NCBI GenBank assembly: GCA_010092775.1
Contig: JAADYZ010000045.1
Location: forward strand, 1-5,078
DNA: 5,078 nt
Direction: 5' to 3'
Origin: Chloroflexota bacterium
GTDB lineage: Bacteria; Chloroflexota; Anaerolineae; Aggregatilineales; UBA3940
Shown: one piece after another, positions 1 to 5,078 of the stretch
How positions within the stretch are numbered: position 1 is the first letter of the stretch
Layout: each line of letters starts with the position of its first letter
Position numbers and translations under genes: made by a program
The notes under the pieces: model-generated
Told to the model about the DNA's origin: nothing
What the model saw: the letters and a program-made list of their open reading frames with translations, nothing else
The model's database searches: none

Positions 1-21
1 GCAACCGGGAGACATACCCTC

Positions 22-939
22 ATGGCCGAAAGCAATCTTTATCTCCAGCGGATCAACCTGGTCATCAACACGATCCGCGAGAACCTGACCGATGACCTCA
101 ATCTGGACTATCTGGCGGCGCTCGCTGCGTTCTCGCCCTTCCATTTTCATCGTATCTTCCGCTCGATCGTCGGTGAGACGCTCAACCAGTTTGTGCAGCG
201 CGTTCGTTTGGATCGAGCGACAGCGCTGCTGCGCTCCTCCCCGCGCATGAGCCTCACCGACGCCGCCCTGGCCAGTGGATTCAAGTCGCTGGCGGTGTTT
301 TCGCGTGCATTCAAGAAGCGTTTTGGGATCGCTGCCAGCCGCTGGGATCGGCATACCCCGCTGCGAGAGAGCAAGAATGGTCAAATCTTAGATGGCCTTC
401 CGGTCTACACTTTAGGCACCTTGAGCGACATTGACGACGAAGGAGCCTTCAGCGTGACCCTGCGTGAGCTTCCCCAACAGTGCTATGCTTACATCCGGGT
501 CTTCGATTCCTACGCAGCGTCCGGCGTGGTGCAGGCCTACGAGGACCTGCTGACCTGGGCCCGCAGCCAGGGGGTTGATCCACTGGCCTGGACGTTGATC
601 GGCATGTCGCAGGATGACCCGACGATCACGCCGCTGGCCCAATGCAGCTACGACATCGGGCTTGGCCTGACCGACGCGTTGGCCAAGCAGATCAACGTGG
701 TCGAGCCGGTTAGCATGACAGAACTGCCCGCCCAACGCATCGCAGCGATCCACTGCGCAGGAGACATCAGGGTGGTGGACCGGGCCTGGCAATACCTGTT
801 TCGCTATTGGCTGCCGCGCAGTCGCTACCAGCCTGCCAACTTCCCGGCGATGGAACTCTATCGCCGGCAGCCGATGGAGTTGGGCTGGTCAGACTACGAT
901 CTGGACTGCGCCATTCCTGTGGTCGATCTGGTCGCTTAG
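22..939 (+). CDS. AraC-family transcriptional regulator with GyrI-like effector-binding domain
   Basis: This 305-residue protein is predicted to be a cytoplasmic DNA-binding regulator whose activity is tuned by a small molecule. Residues ~8-109 form an AraC DNA-binding domain with two helix-turn-helix units (~28-49 and ~77-99). The second carries the family signature ASGFKSLAVFSRAFKKRFG (84-102). Residues ~140-305 match the GyrI-like/SbmC fold, seen as two related halves that begin VTLRELPQQ and VSMTELPAQR. Glu278 in PAMELYRR lies where the acidic ligand-contacting residue sits in this superfamily (Rob, BmrR-type domains). The ATG at 22 is preceded by a good ribosome-binding site (GGGAGA, 7-12), so the start is well supported. 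The promoter lies outside the window. A VOC-protein gene follows after 38 nt on the same strand and may be co-transcribed or a target. The ligand is unknown. The family call is strong; a role in drug or xenobiotic response is inference. Confidence 0.93.
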   Translation: MAESNLYLQRINLVINTIRENLTDDLNLDYLAALAAFSPFHFHRIFRSIVGETLNQFVQRVRLDRATALLRSSPRMSLTDAALASGFKSLAVFSRAFKKRFGIAASRWDRHTPLRESKNGQILDGLPVYTLGTLSDIDDEGAFSVTLRELPQQCYAYIRVFDSYAASGVVQAYEDLLTWARSQGVDPLAWTLIGMSQDDPTITPLAQCSYDIGLGLTDALAKQINVVEPVSMTELPAQRIAAIHCAGDIRVVDRAWQYLFRYWLPRSRYQPANFPAMELYRRQPMELGWSDYDLDCAIPVVDLVA

Positions 940-962
940 GGTTTGTCTATTCGAGTGATGAC

Positions 963-967
963 AGGAG
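963..967 (+). promoter_or_regulatory. Ribosome-binding site that fixes the VOC gene start
   Basis: AGGAG lies 10 nt before the ATG at 978. It sits in the short gap after the regulator's stop codon (937-939). It supports translation from 978 rather than from the in-frame ATG at 807, which lies deep inside the regulator gene. Confidence 0.75.
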
Positions 968-977
968 CAAACAACAC

Positions 978-1316
978 ATGGACCTTGGACAATTCTCTGT
1001 TAGCCTGGCCGTAAAAGATTTGAAAGCATCGCGTGCGTTCTATGAGAAGCTTGGCTTCAAGCAAATCGATGGTGTTGAGGAGCAAAACTGGGTCATCCTA
1101 CAAAGTGGAACGACCACCATCGGGTTGTTCCAGGGGATGTTCGAGCACAACATCTTGACCTTCAACCCAACTGACGCACGGGCTATTCAGAAAGAACTAA
1201 AGAAGCAAGGGATCAGCAGCTTCGAAAAGGAAGCCGATGAGTCGGGCAGTGGGCCGGATCACTTCATCATGCTGGACCCTGATCAGAACGCGATCATGTT
1301 TGATCAGCACGAATAG
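978..1316 (+). CDS. Small VOC-superfamily (glyoxalase/bleomycin-resistance fold) protein
   Basis: This is a 112-residue single-domain VOC protein, presumably a cytoplasmic dimer. It shows the paired beta-alpha-beta-beta-beta modules. The first begins FSVSLAVKDLKASRAFYEKLGF (residues 6-27, family signature VxDLxxSxxFYxxLGF). The second ends in the classic DPDxNxI strand (100-106), followed by MFDQHE. Aligned by eye to glyoxalase I, the metal ligands are not conserved: Ser7 replaces the first His, and Met107 replaces the final Glu. It is therefore unlikely to be a glyoxalase I and may be a ligand-binding or differently catalytic member. The stretch between ILTFNP (59-64) and the next helix is very short. 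The start at 978 is chosen because a ribosome-binding site precedes it and the VOC fold begins there. It sits 38 nt behind the AraC/GyrI regulator and converges on hypA. Substrate unknown; the family call is strong. Confidence 0.9.
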   Translation: MDLGQFSVSLAVKDLKASRAFYEKLGFKQIDGVEEQNWVILQSGTTTIGLFQGMFEHNILTFNPTDARAIQKELKKQGISSFEKEADESGSGPDHFIMLDPDQNAIMFDQHE

Positions 1317-1331
1317 GCCCGCCCATGCCAG

Positions 1332-1676
1332 CTAAGTCTCAACGTCAATGGACTCCAGGCGAAACTCATCGCCGCCGGTCACCTTGACGTTGGGACTGCC
1401 ACATTGGGGGCAGTGCAATTCGCCCCGCAGCGGTGAGTAGCTGTGACCGCAGTTTTGGCACTCGAACTGCGCCGGGATGCGCTTGAAGGCCAGTTCGGCA
1501 CCCTGGGCGATCGTGCCCTCTGCGATGATGTCCCAATAGAACTGCACCGATTCGTTGACGAAGGACGACAGATCGCCCATGACAATCGTCAGGCGGGTGA
1601 TCTGTTTGGCTTCCGCCTGCTCAGCGTGTTCCAGCGCGATATTCAACAGGCTTTGCGTAACGGCAAGTTCATGCAT
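1332..1676 (-). CDS. hypA: Hydrogenase/urease nickel metallochaperone HypA
   Basis: HypA delivers nickel, with HypB, to the large subunit of [NiFe]-hydrogenase during maturation, and in some bacteria also to urease. The 114-residue length is normal for the family. The N-terminal MHE motif carries His2, the nickel ligand with the amino terminus. The structural zinc site is complete: Cys73 and Cys76 (CQNC) with Cys89 and Cys92 (CPQC). The sequence between, including FVNESVQFYWDII (39-51) and AELAFKRIPAQFEC (60-73), is typical of HypA. The start is fixed by MHE. A GAGAG ribosome-binding site (1683-1687) overlaps the stop codon of the upstream lipid-kinase gene, 9 nt away, so the two are likely translated from one message. 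No hypB, other hyp gene, hydrogenase or urease gene lies in the window, so its client cannot be named. It is the last gene of its strand run and converges with the VOC gene. Confidence 0.95.
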   Translation of the reverse strand: MHELAVTQSLLNIALEHAEQAEAKQITRLTIVMGDLSSFVNESVQFYWDIIAEGTIAQGAELAFKRIPAQFECQNCGHSYSPLRGELHCPQCGSPNVKVTGGDEFRLESIDVET

Positions 1677-1682
1677 GGTGGT

Positions 1683-1687
1683 CTCTC
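1683..1687 (-). promoter_or_regulatory. hypA ribosome-binding site overlapping the upstream stop codon
   Basis: GAGAG on the minus strand ends 6 nt before the hypA ATG. Two of its bases fall within the TGA stop (1686-1688) of the lipid-kinase gene. This layout favours co-transcription and translational coupling of the two genes. Confidence 0.6.
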
Positions 1688-2402
1688 AGACAAGCACAAG
1701 GCTCAGTAAGAACAAGGCTAAGGCCACAGCCAGTGGCACACTGAGATTGTCGGTGCCTGCCGGGCTTATACCCTCGGCGACTGCCCCTACCAGGGTACCG
1801 ACCAGCGCCATGATCAAGGCCGTGCCAATGGGGATAGGGGGGCTGTTAGGGCTCAGGGCCGAGCCAGAGCTGAGCCACAGGGTCAAAAAGACCGCAAAGA
1901 AAGCCAGGATCAAAAAGGCAGCGCTGCCTTCATAAGTCCGGGTGTGGCCGAAAAATGTGTACTCGTTTTTGCCATAGCGCCTGCCGATCAGGCTGGCGAA
2001 GGCATCGCCAATGGTCATGGCCATCACACCTGCTGCTGCAATCGGCACCCGGTCGATGGCCCCATCACCTGTGCGCCACAGCAAGGCAAAAAGAATGGTG
2101 ATCGAGATAGCAAAGTAGACGGTACCTGGGGTGGATTCCTCATCATCCATCGCGCTGAAGGATTGCTGACGATAGAAGATGTAGTTCAAAACGATAAAGG
2201 TCGCAAAGGGGATAATGCCAAAAGTCCAGTTATCAAAGAAGAACAGGATCGCCCAAATCCACAGACCAGCACCGATGTGAACCAGTTTGCGCGTGACAAA
2301 CAGCGGCCATTCCAGGCGGCGACCGATTGATTCTACGATGAATAGCATCCCAAAGGCGTAAACATAGGACAGCACAAGCCCGATGATGTCGCCGCTTGTC
2401 AT
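1686..2402 (-). CDS. SEC59/DGK1/VTE5-family CTP-dependent lipid (polyprenol/diacylglycerol/phytol) kinase-like membrane protein
   Basis: This is a 238-residue polytopic inner-membrane protein with about seven hydrophobic segments (~5-25, 42-57, 60-77, 92-109, 118-139, 160-178, 192-210, 222-238). It shows the marks of the CTP-using family that includes dolichol kinase SEC59, yeast diacylglycerol kinase DGK1 and phytol kinase VTE5. These are RKLVH (38-42), STPGTVYF (90-97), GDAFASLIGRRYGK (132-145), TYEGSAAF (156-163) and the C-terminal AEGISPAGTDNLSVPL (209-224). Members phosphorylate a long-chain lipid alcohol with CTP as donor. Which alcohol is used here cannot be told from sequence; related families include phosphatidate cytidylyltransferases. 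An AAGGAA ribosome-binding site (2411-2416) lies 8 nt before the ATG. hypA follows after 9 nt. The SUKH gene ends 82 nt upstream, with no clear terminator or promoter in the gap. The family is confident; the substrate is not. Confidence 0.85.
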   Translation of the reverse strand: MTSGDIIGLVLSYVYAFGMLFIVESIGRRLEWPLFVTRKLVHIGAGLWIWAILFFFDNWTFGIIPFATFIVLNYIFYRQQSFSAMDDEESTPGTVYFAISITILFALLWRTGDGAIDRVPIAAAGVMAMTIGDAFASLIGRRYGKNEYTFFGHTRTYEGSAAFLILAFFAVFLTLWLSSGSALSPNSPPIPIGTALIMALVGTLVGAVAEGISPAGTDNLSVPLAVALALFLLSLVLV

Positions 2403-2410
2403 GAGGTTAT

Positions 2411-2416
2411 TTCCTT
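2411..2416 (-). promoter_or_regulatory. Ribosome-binding site of the lipid-kinase-like gene
   Basis: AAGGAA on the minus strand lies 8 nt before the ATG at 2402-2400. It is the strongest ribosome-binding site among the minus-strand genes. It suggests independent, efficient initiation even if the gene is read through from the upstream transporter/SUKH pair. Confidence 0.65.
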
Positions 2417-2484
2417 GCTGTTGCGATGAGAGTGAACGGACTTATGGATACAAACAACACATGGCTGCTCAGGCTACGTTACGA

Positions 2485-3207
2485 TTAGCTTGACGCATCA
2501 TCAGCGGTCGTGATGTCTTGCCAATCCACGTCGAGCGCTTCGACGGCGGCGAACAAAGTCTCCCGATCGTGCGCAGCAATCCATAACCAGGAACGCGGCA
2601 CCCCGTAATCCAACTGAAGCAGCAGCCGGTCGCCGTCAACCAGAAAGCGGGTCGGATTGCCAGGCCAATAGGTATCGGGCAGATTGAGACGGCTGTAGGT
2701 ATTCTCGATCTCCTCTGCGCCGCTCCGTTCGAGGACGCCGTTGGCACGATAGCCTGCAAAGGCCATCGTCTCAAGAATGACCAACTGCACCACGAACTCA
2801 GAGAAACTGTAGCTGACCTGCTTCCAACGCGGACCGCCGTTCATGGCAGGTGTATTCTTGATGTCTTGAAAGACGGGGGGGTCTTCCGCCTCCCGGTCAT
2901 CCAGCCGGATCGCCCAACGAACGGTGCCCTGATGCTCGACACAGACCACCAGCATGTCGCCCATCGCTTTCAAAGCATCGGGTGGGAAGAAGTGATTCTG
3001 GTAGACGACGGACTCAAGCTGCCTCCCTACCAGGCGGTACCACTCCGTCATCGATTGGGGCAGGCTGAAGCGATCGACGTTGTCCATCGAGGCAAATTGG
3101 CGATCGAGCTGTTGTGGAGACGCCGGGATGCGCGGACGCCATTCTTGCAAGAAAGACTCGATCCAGTCCCAGCGCTCCTGACGGTTGCTTGGTATGGGTG
3201 TGATCAT
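2485..3207 (-). CDS. SUKH (SMI1/KNR4-like) family protein
   Basis: This is a 240-residue soluble protein with no signal peptide or membrane segment. The SUKH fold is recognised from a characteristic order of motifs. LPQSMTEWYRLVGRQ (49-63) matches the LPxxxxEWYRLxG helix. VVCVEHQGTVRWAI (88-101) is the 'dnqGv.rWai' strand pair. Asp-Pro-Pro-Val (109-112) is the conserved DPPV motif. Trp128 and the SFSEFVVQLVILE helix (134-146) follow. The C-terminal ~90 residues extend beyond the core. SUKH proteins include immunity proteins against secreted or contact-dependent toxins and many of unknown role. No toxin gene is visible here. I chose the ATG at 3207-3205 because it overlaps the transporter stop as ATGA (3204-3207), a typical coupled junction. 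A 13-residue longer form from 3246 is possible but would overlap the transporter by 43 nt and has poorly spaced initiation signals. Function unknown; the family call is moderately confident. Confidence 0.75.
   Translation of the reverse strand: MITPIPSNRQERWDWIESFLQEWRPRIPASPQQLDRQFASMDNVDRFSLPQSMTEWYRLVGRQLESVVYQNHFFPPDALKAMGDMLVVCVEHQGTVRWAIRLDDREAEDPPVFQDIKNTPAMNGGPRWKQVSYSFSEFVVQLVILETMAFAGYRANGVLERSGAEEIENTYSRLNLPDTYWPGNPTRFLVDGDRLLLQLDYGVPRSWLWIAAHDRETLFAAVEALDVDWQDITTADDASS
3204..3207 (-). promoter_or_regulatory. ATGA stop-start overlap between transporter and SUKH genes
   Basis: The TGA stop of the transporter (3206-3204) shares bases with the ATG of the SUKH gene (3207-3205). There is no good ribosome-binding site upstream of this ATG, so the SUKH protein is probably made by re-initiation after the transporter is translated. 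Confidence 0.65.
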
Positions 3208-4121
3208 TGTAAGAGGATAATCCCCCCTAAAATCACGGCTGCCCATGCCCCTTTTGTGAGCAAATCCGCAGCCCCAATACGTTCTCGATAGATGGAGGGC
3301 ACCAAGACAGAGAGCAGCCAGCCGATCAGTATCGCCGTGAAAACCTGTGTGCTGCCTAAGACCGCCGCTAATGCTGCGGAGGGTGCCAGACTGACGGAGG
3401 CCAATCGGCTGGTTTTGCCCGCAACAAAAAAGGTCTCGTTGAGGGCAGCCAGACCAAAGACCCGCAGGCTCAGAATCGGCAGTGTCTCAACAAAGGCTCC
3501 TCGCACCTTCGGGGAAATACTATACAAGATAATCCCGCCTATTCCCAATCCCCAGCTTTCATAAGCGGCCAATTGGAAGAAGCCGTAACTCCCCGATACG
3601 TAGCGAAAGGTGATTACCCCGACGGAGAACAGTGCTGTGATTGCCACAGCCCACAACAGTTCGCGTGATTTCAGCAGGCGAGCCAAGACCGAGCCGTCCG
3701 CTTCGCTCTGGCGCAGCGACAGCCCCACCGCTGCCGTCAGGATCATAAAGAAGGCCAGAAGCTGCACCCAGGTTAGTCGCTCACCGAGCAGCACGAAAGA
3801 GAGCAGCAGCACCCACAAGGGCGTAATCTGAAGCAGCACGACAAACACGCTCACCTCATCCGTCGCTTTGATCACCTGAAAATAGAGGACGGATGCAAAG
3901 AGGCCCGTCATCCCACCCAGCATAGCCAGACCCGCATCCAGCGGATTGATCCACGTGAAGCCACCTACGATCCAGAAGATGACGCCATATGCTGCACTGA
4001 CGAGTGCCGTGATAATCGGCATGGCCAGCGGATTGGGTATCTCCCTGGTGAGAATATACTTATCAAGATAGTTGGTCGCCGTAAAGAAGAAGGGCGACAG
4101 CAGACCAATGATGAGCCACAT
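3204..4121 (-). CDS. EamA/DMT-family transporter
   Basis: This is a 305-residue inner-membrane protein of the drug/metabolite transporter superfamily, built from two EamA repeats of five helices each (~2-137 and ~155-304). The first repeat ends in the family hallmark LLGERLTWVQLLAFFMILTA (111-130), with Glu114 before the fifth helix. The second ends with YRERIGAADLLTKGAWAAVI (278-297), the matching position. The link between repeats (138-154) is hydrophilic. NYLDKYIL (17-24) in the first helix region is typical of one DMT subgroup. Such proteins move small metabolites, often as exporters; the substrate cannot be predicted. The ATG at 4121 puts the first helix at the very N-terminus as expected, though its ribosome-binding site is weak. 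It is the first gene of the minus-strand run, overlaps the SUKH gene by ATGA, and is divergent from the ligand-binding-protein gene, with 170 nt between. Confidence 0.9.
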   Translation of the reverse strand: MWLIIGLLSPFFFTATNYLDKYILTREIPNPLAMPIITALVSAAYGVIFWIVGGFTWINPLDAGLAMLGGMTGLFASVLYFQVIKATDEVSVFVVLLQITPLWVLLLSFVLLGERLTWVQLLAFFMILTAAVGLSLRQSEADGSVLARLLKSRELLWAVAITALFSVGVITFRYVSGSYGFFQLAAYESWGLGIGGIILYSISPKVRGAFVETLPILSLRVFGLAALNETFFVAGKTSRLASVSLAPSAALAAVLGSTQVFTAILIGWLLSVLVPSIYRERIGAADLLTKGAWAAVILGGIILLQ

Positions 4122-4161
4122 GATGGAGTCCGTTTGCGGGCCGTGACGCTAGTGCACGCCC

Positions 4162-4170
4162 ATTATGCCA
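4162..4170 (-). promoter_or_regulatory. Candidate extended -10 promoter for the transporter gene
   Basis: On the minus strand, TGGCATAAT fits TGnTATAAT with one mismatch. Transcription would start near 4155, giving a leader of about 35 nt before the ATG at 4121. No good -35 box is visible at the usual distance, consistent with an extended -10 type or with a false match. Found by eye only. Confidence 0.35.
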
Positions 4171-4223
4171 CGCTTCAGGCGAAAGGCGAGCGATGCAACA
4201 CCTTGCCAGACTATTACAGTATC

Positions 4224-4252
4224 TTGCACCGGCGTCCAGCCACCCCGATAAT
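4224..4252 (+). promoter_or_regulatory. Candidate sigma-70-type promoter for the ligand-binding-protein gene
   Basis: TTGCAC (4224-4229) and GATAAT (4247-4252) are separated by 17 nt. The -10 box matches the consensus at five of six positions, while the -35 box matches at only three. Transcription would start near 4259, about 33 nt before the ATG at 4292. If real, it rules out the in-frame ATG at 4193 as the start. Found by eye only. Confidence 0.4.
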
Positions 4253-4276
4253 GGGAACAGGTATCCACTCCCAAAC

Positions 4277-4281
4277 AAAGG
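4277..4281 (+). promoter_or_regulatory. Probable ribosome-binding site of the ligand-binding-protein gene
   Basis: AAAGG lies 10 nt before the ATG at 4292, separated from it by an A-rich spacer. It is modest in strength but is the only purine-rich site placed to serve this start. Confidence 0.5.
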
Positions 4282-4291
4282 CAAAAAACGT

Positions 4292-5078
4292 ATGGCTATT
4301 CACATCGGGGTCATCACAACCCTACACGGTGCATTCCAAGTTCTTGGCGAAGACAGCATTCGCGGCGTCGAGCTAGCGATCGCGGAGGTCGGTGGCGCGG
4401 TCGGTGGGCACGAGATCAGGTTCACGGTCGAGGGGACCTATGGCGACCCGGAAAGCACCCGCAACGTCACTGAGCAGCTTCTGAACGATCAACAGATTGA
4501 CTTGGTCATTGGCCCCCTTTCCGGAAACGAGGGCCTGATGATGCGTAACCTCTCGCGGTCCTACCCGGATCGCACCTTTCTCAACGGTGCATCTGGCGCG
4601 CAAAACCTCACCCTACCTGAAGGATCGCCCAACTTCTTCAGCTTCAACTACAACGGCGGCCAGTCGGTCGCGGGCCTGGGCGGCTACGCCTATGAGCAGC
4701 TTGGCTACCGGCGCATCGCCACCTTGGGCGAGCAGTATTCCTTCCCCTTTGCCCAGGTGGGCACCTTCACCTTCGAATTCTGCCAGGCGGGTGGTAGTAT
4801 CGTGCGCAAATTCTGGGTGCCTGTCATGAGCTATGACTTCAGTGAGATGATCGCCGCACTACCGGAGGACATCGATGCCTTGTTTGTCGCTTTGGGCGGG
4901 ATGGATGCGATTGAATTCCTCAAACAGATGGCGGATAGCGGCCATCAGCTCCCCATCATCGGAGGGGCGATTTCCGCGGATCAATCGGTGCTGAGCGCTG
5001 AGGGGATCGAAGGTGATTACCTGGTCGGCATGATCGCGGGCGGGCCAACAGCGGATGATATGAATCGAGAGGAATGGC
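4292..5078 (+). CDS. Type I periplasmic-binding-fold protein (branched-chain amino acid/amide type), 3' end outside window
   Basis: The frame is open from the ATG at 4292 to the window edge, giving 262 codons with no stop. The protein matches the Leu/Ile/Val-binding group (Peripla_BP_6). It opens on the first strand, IGVITTLHGAFQVLGED (5-21), with helix SIRGVELAIAEV (22-33). YGDPESTRN (50-58), LVIGPLSGNEG (71-81) and FLNGASGAQNLT (96-107) line the usual ligand-cleft positions. The second lobe starts at GYAYEQLGYRRIATLGEQYS (131-150) and continues through ALFVALGGMDAIEFLKQM (196-213). Classical members are exported lipoproteins or periplasmic proteins feeding an ABC importer. Here no signal peptide or lipobox precedes the fold, and none is seen upstream in any frame. 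It may be a cytoplasmic sensor in the manner of AmiC, the ligand domain of a larger protein, or exported by an unrecognised route. Family length is usually 370-420 residues, so roughly a third or more is missing. Permease or ATPase genes, if any, would lie to the right. Confidence 0.88.
   Translation, partial: MAIHIGVITTLHGAFQVLGEDSIRGVELAIAEVGGAVGGHEIRFTVEGTYGDPESTRNVTEQLLNDQQIDLVIGPLSGNEGLMMRNLSRSYPDRTFLNGASGAQNLTLPEGSPNFFSFNYNGGQSVAGLGGYAYEQLGYRRIATLGEQYSFPFAQVGTFTFEFCQAGGSIVRKFWVPVMSYDFSEMIAALPEDIDALFVALGGMDAIEFLKQMADSGHQLPIIGGAISADQSVLSAEGIEGDYLVGMIAGGPTADDMNREEW

Larger units (their letters stand above)
4122..4291. other. Divergent intergenic region
   Basis: These 170 nt separate the transporter gene (leftward) from the ligand-binding-protein gene (rightward). 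They contain the two candidate promoters listed, about 55 nt apart between their -10 boxes, and one ribosome-binding site. I see no long inverted repeat that would mark an operator, no terminator and no RNA gene. Short open frames that cross it are not convincing as genes. Confidence 0.6.

Noticed and set aside
412..792. Antisense open frame of 126 codons inside the AraC regulator gene
   Set aside because: It is a shadow of a GC-rich coding region. It resembles no protein family and the sense gene is clearly real.
807..977. Longer form of the VOC gene starting at the ATG at 807
   Set aside because: The added 57 residues overlap the AraC/GyrI gene in another frame, do not resemble VOC sequence, and the ATG at 978 has a proper ribosome-binding site at the start of the fold.
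1317..1331. Possible bidirectional terminator between the convergent VOC and hypA genes
   Set aside because: The gap is 15 nt and holds no stable hairpin or T-run that I can see. Any terminator would have to lie inside the coding ends.
1443..2330. Plus-strand open frames opposite hypA and the lipid-kinase gene (1443-1709, 1555-1935, 1944-2330)
   Set aside because: They lie opposite well-recognised genes, overlap each other, and show no family motifs.
2403..2484. Promoter or terminator in the 82-nt gap before the lipid-kinase gene
   Set aside because: I found no convincing -35/-10 pair and no hairpin with a T-run, only the ribosome-binding site. An internal promoter cannot be excluded but is not supported.
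3208..3246. Longer form of the SUKH gene starting at the ATG at 3246
   Set aside because: It would overlap the transporter by 43 nt, its purine-rich stretch sits only 1 nt from the ATG, and the 13 extra residues match nothing in the family. The ATGA junction gives a better start.
2469..3291. Open frames overlapping the SUKH gene (2469-2774 minus, 2866-3291 plus)
   Set aside because: The SUKH frame carries ordered family motifs along its length; the others do not.
3292..3831. Plus-strand open frames opposite the transporter (3292-3564, 3610-3831)
   Set aside because: They run antisense to a clear ten-helix membrane protein, and their composition reflects the complement of hydrophobic codons.
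4193..4291. In-frame upstream ATG at 4193 for the binding-protein gene
   Set aside because: It adds 33 polar residues with no signal peptide and lies upstream of the candidate promoter. I keep 4292, with some doubt.
4063..4603. Short frames around the divergent intergenic region (4063-4284 minus, 4134-4376 plus, 4373-4603 minus)
   Set aside because: None shows a family motif or signal peptide, and each runs into a recognised gene in a different frame or strand.

Overview
The window is about 5 kb of gene-dense bacterial DNA of moderately high GC. It holds six complete protein genes and one that runs off the right edge. I see no RNA gene, mobile element, CRISPR array or phage gene. The content is a GyrI-type AraC regulator, a VOC protein, HypA, a SEC59/DGK1/VTE5-type lipid kinase, a DMT transporter, a SUKH-like protein and a family-6 periplasmic-binding-type protein. 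This mixture would fit a metabolically broad environmental bacterium, possibly Chloroflexota. That placement is a low-confidence impression, because nothing here is a taxonomic marker.

Region 1 (1-1316, plus strand) has an AraC-family regulator with a GyrI-like small-molecule-binding C-terminal domain. After a 38-nt gap comes a small VOC (glyoxalase/bleomycin-resistance fold) protein. They probably form one transcript and look like a sense-and-bind pair for a small molecule.

Region 2 (1332-4121, minus strand) has four genes, in transcription order: an EamA/DMT transporter, a SUKH (SMI1/KNR4-like) protein, a CTP-dependent polyprenol/diacylglycerol/phytol-kinase-like membrane protein, and the nickel chaperone HypA. 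The first two overlap by ATGA. The last two are 9 nt apart, and the hypA ribosome-binding site overlaps the kinase stop codon. The two pairs are separated by only 82 nt with no clear terminator, so all four may be one operon. The VOC gene and hypA converge with 15 nt between their stop codons.

Region 3 (4122-5078) is a 170-nt divergent intergenic stretch with a candidate promoter in each direction. It is followed by the start of a plus-strand gene for a branched-chain-amino-acid-type ligand-binding protein. This gene has no recognisable signal peptide in any frame upstream, which is the most unusual point in the window. Its 3' end lies outside.

No clearly novel system is visible. The observations worth checking are the leaderless binding protein, the hypA/lipid-kinase coupling, the transporter/SUKH coupling and the VOC protein that lacks the glyoxalase I metal ligands.
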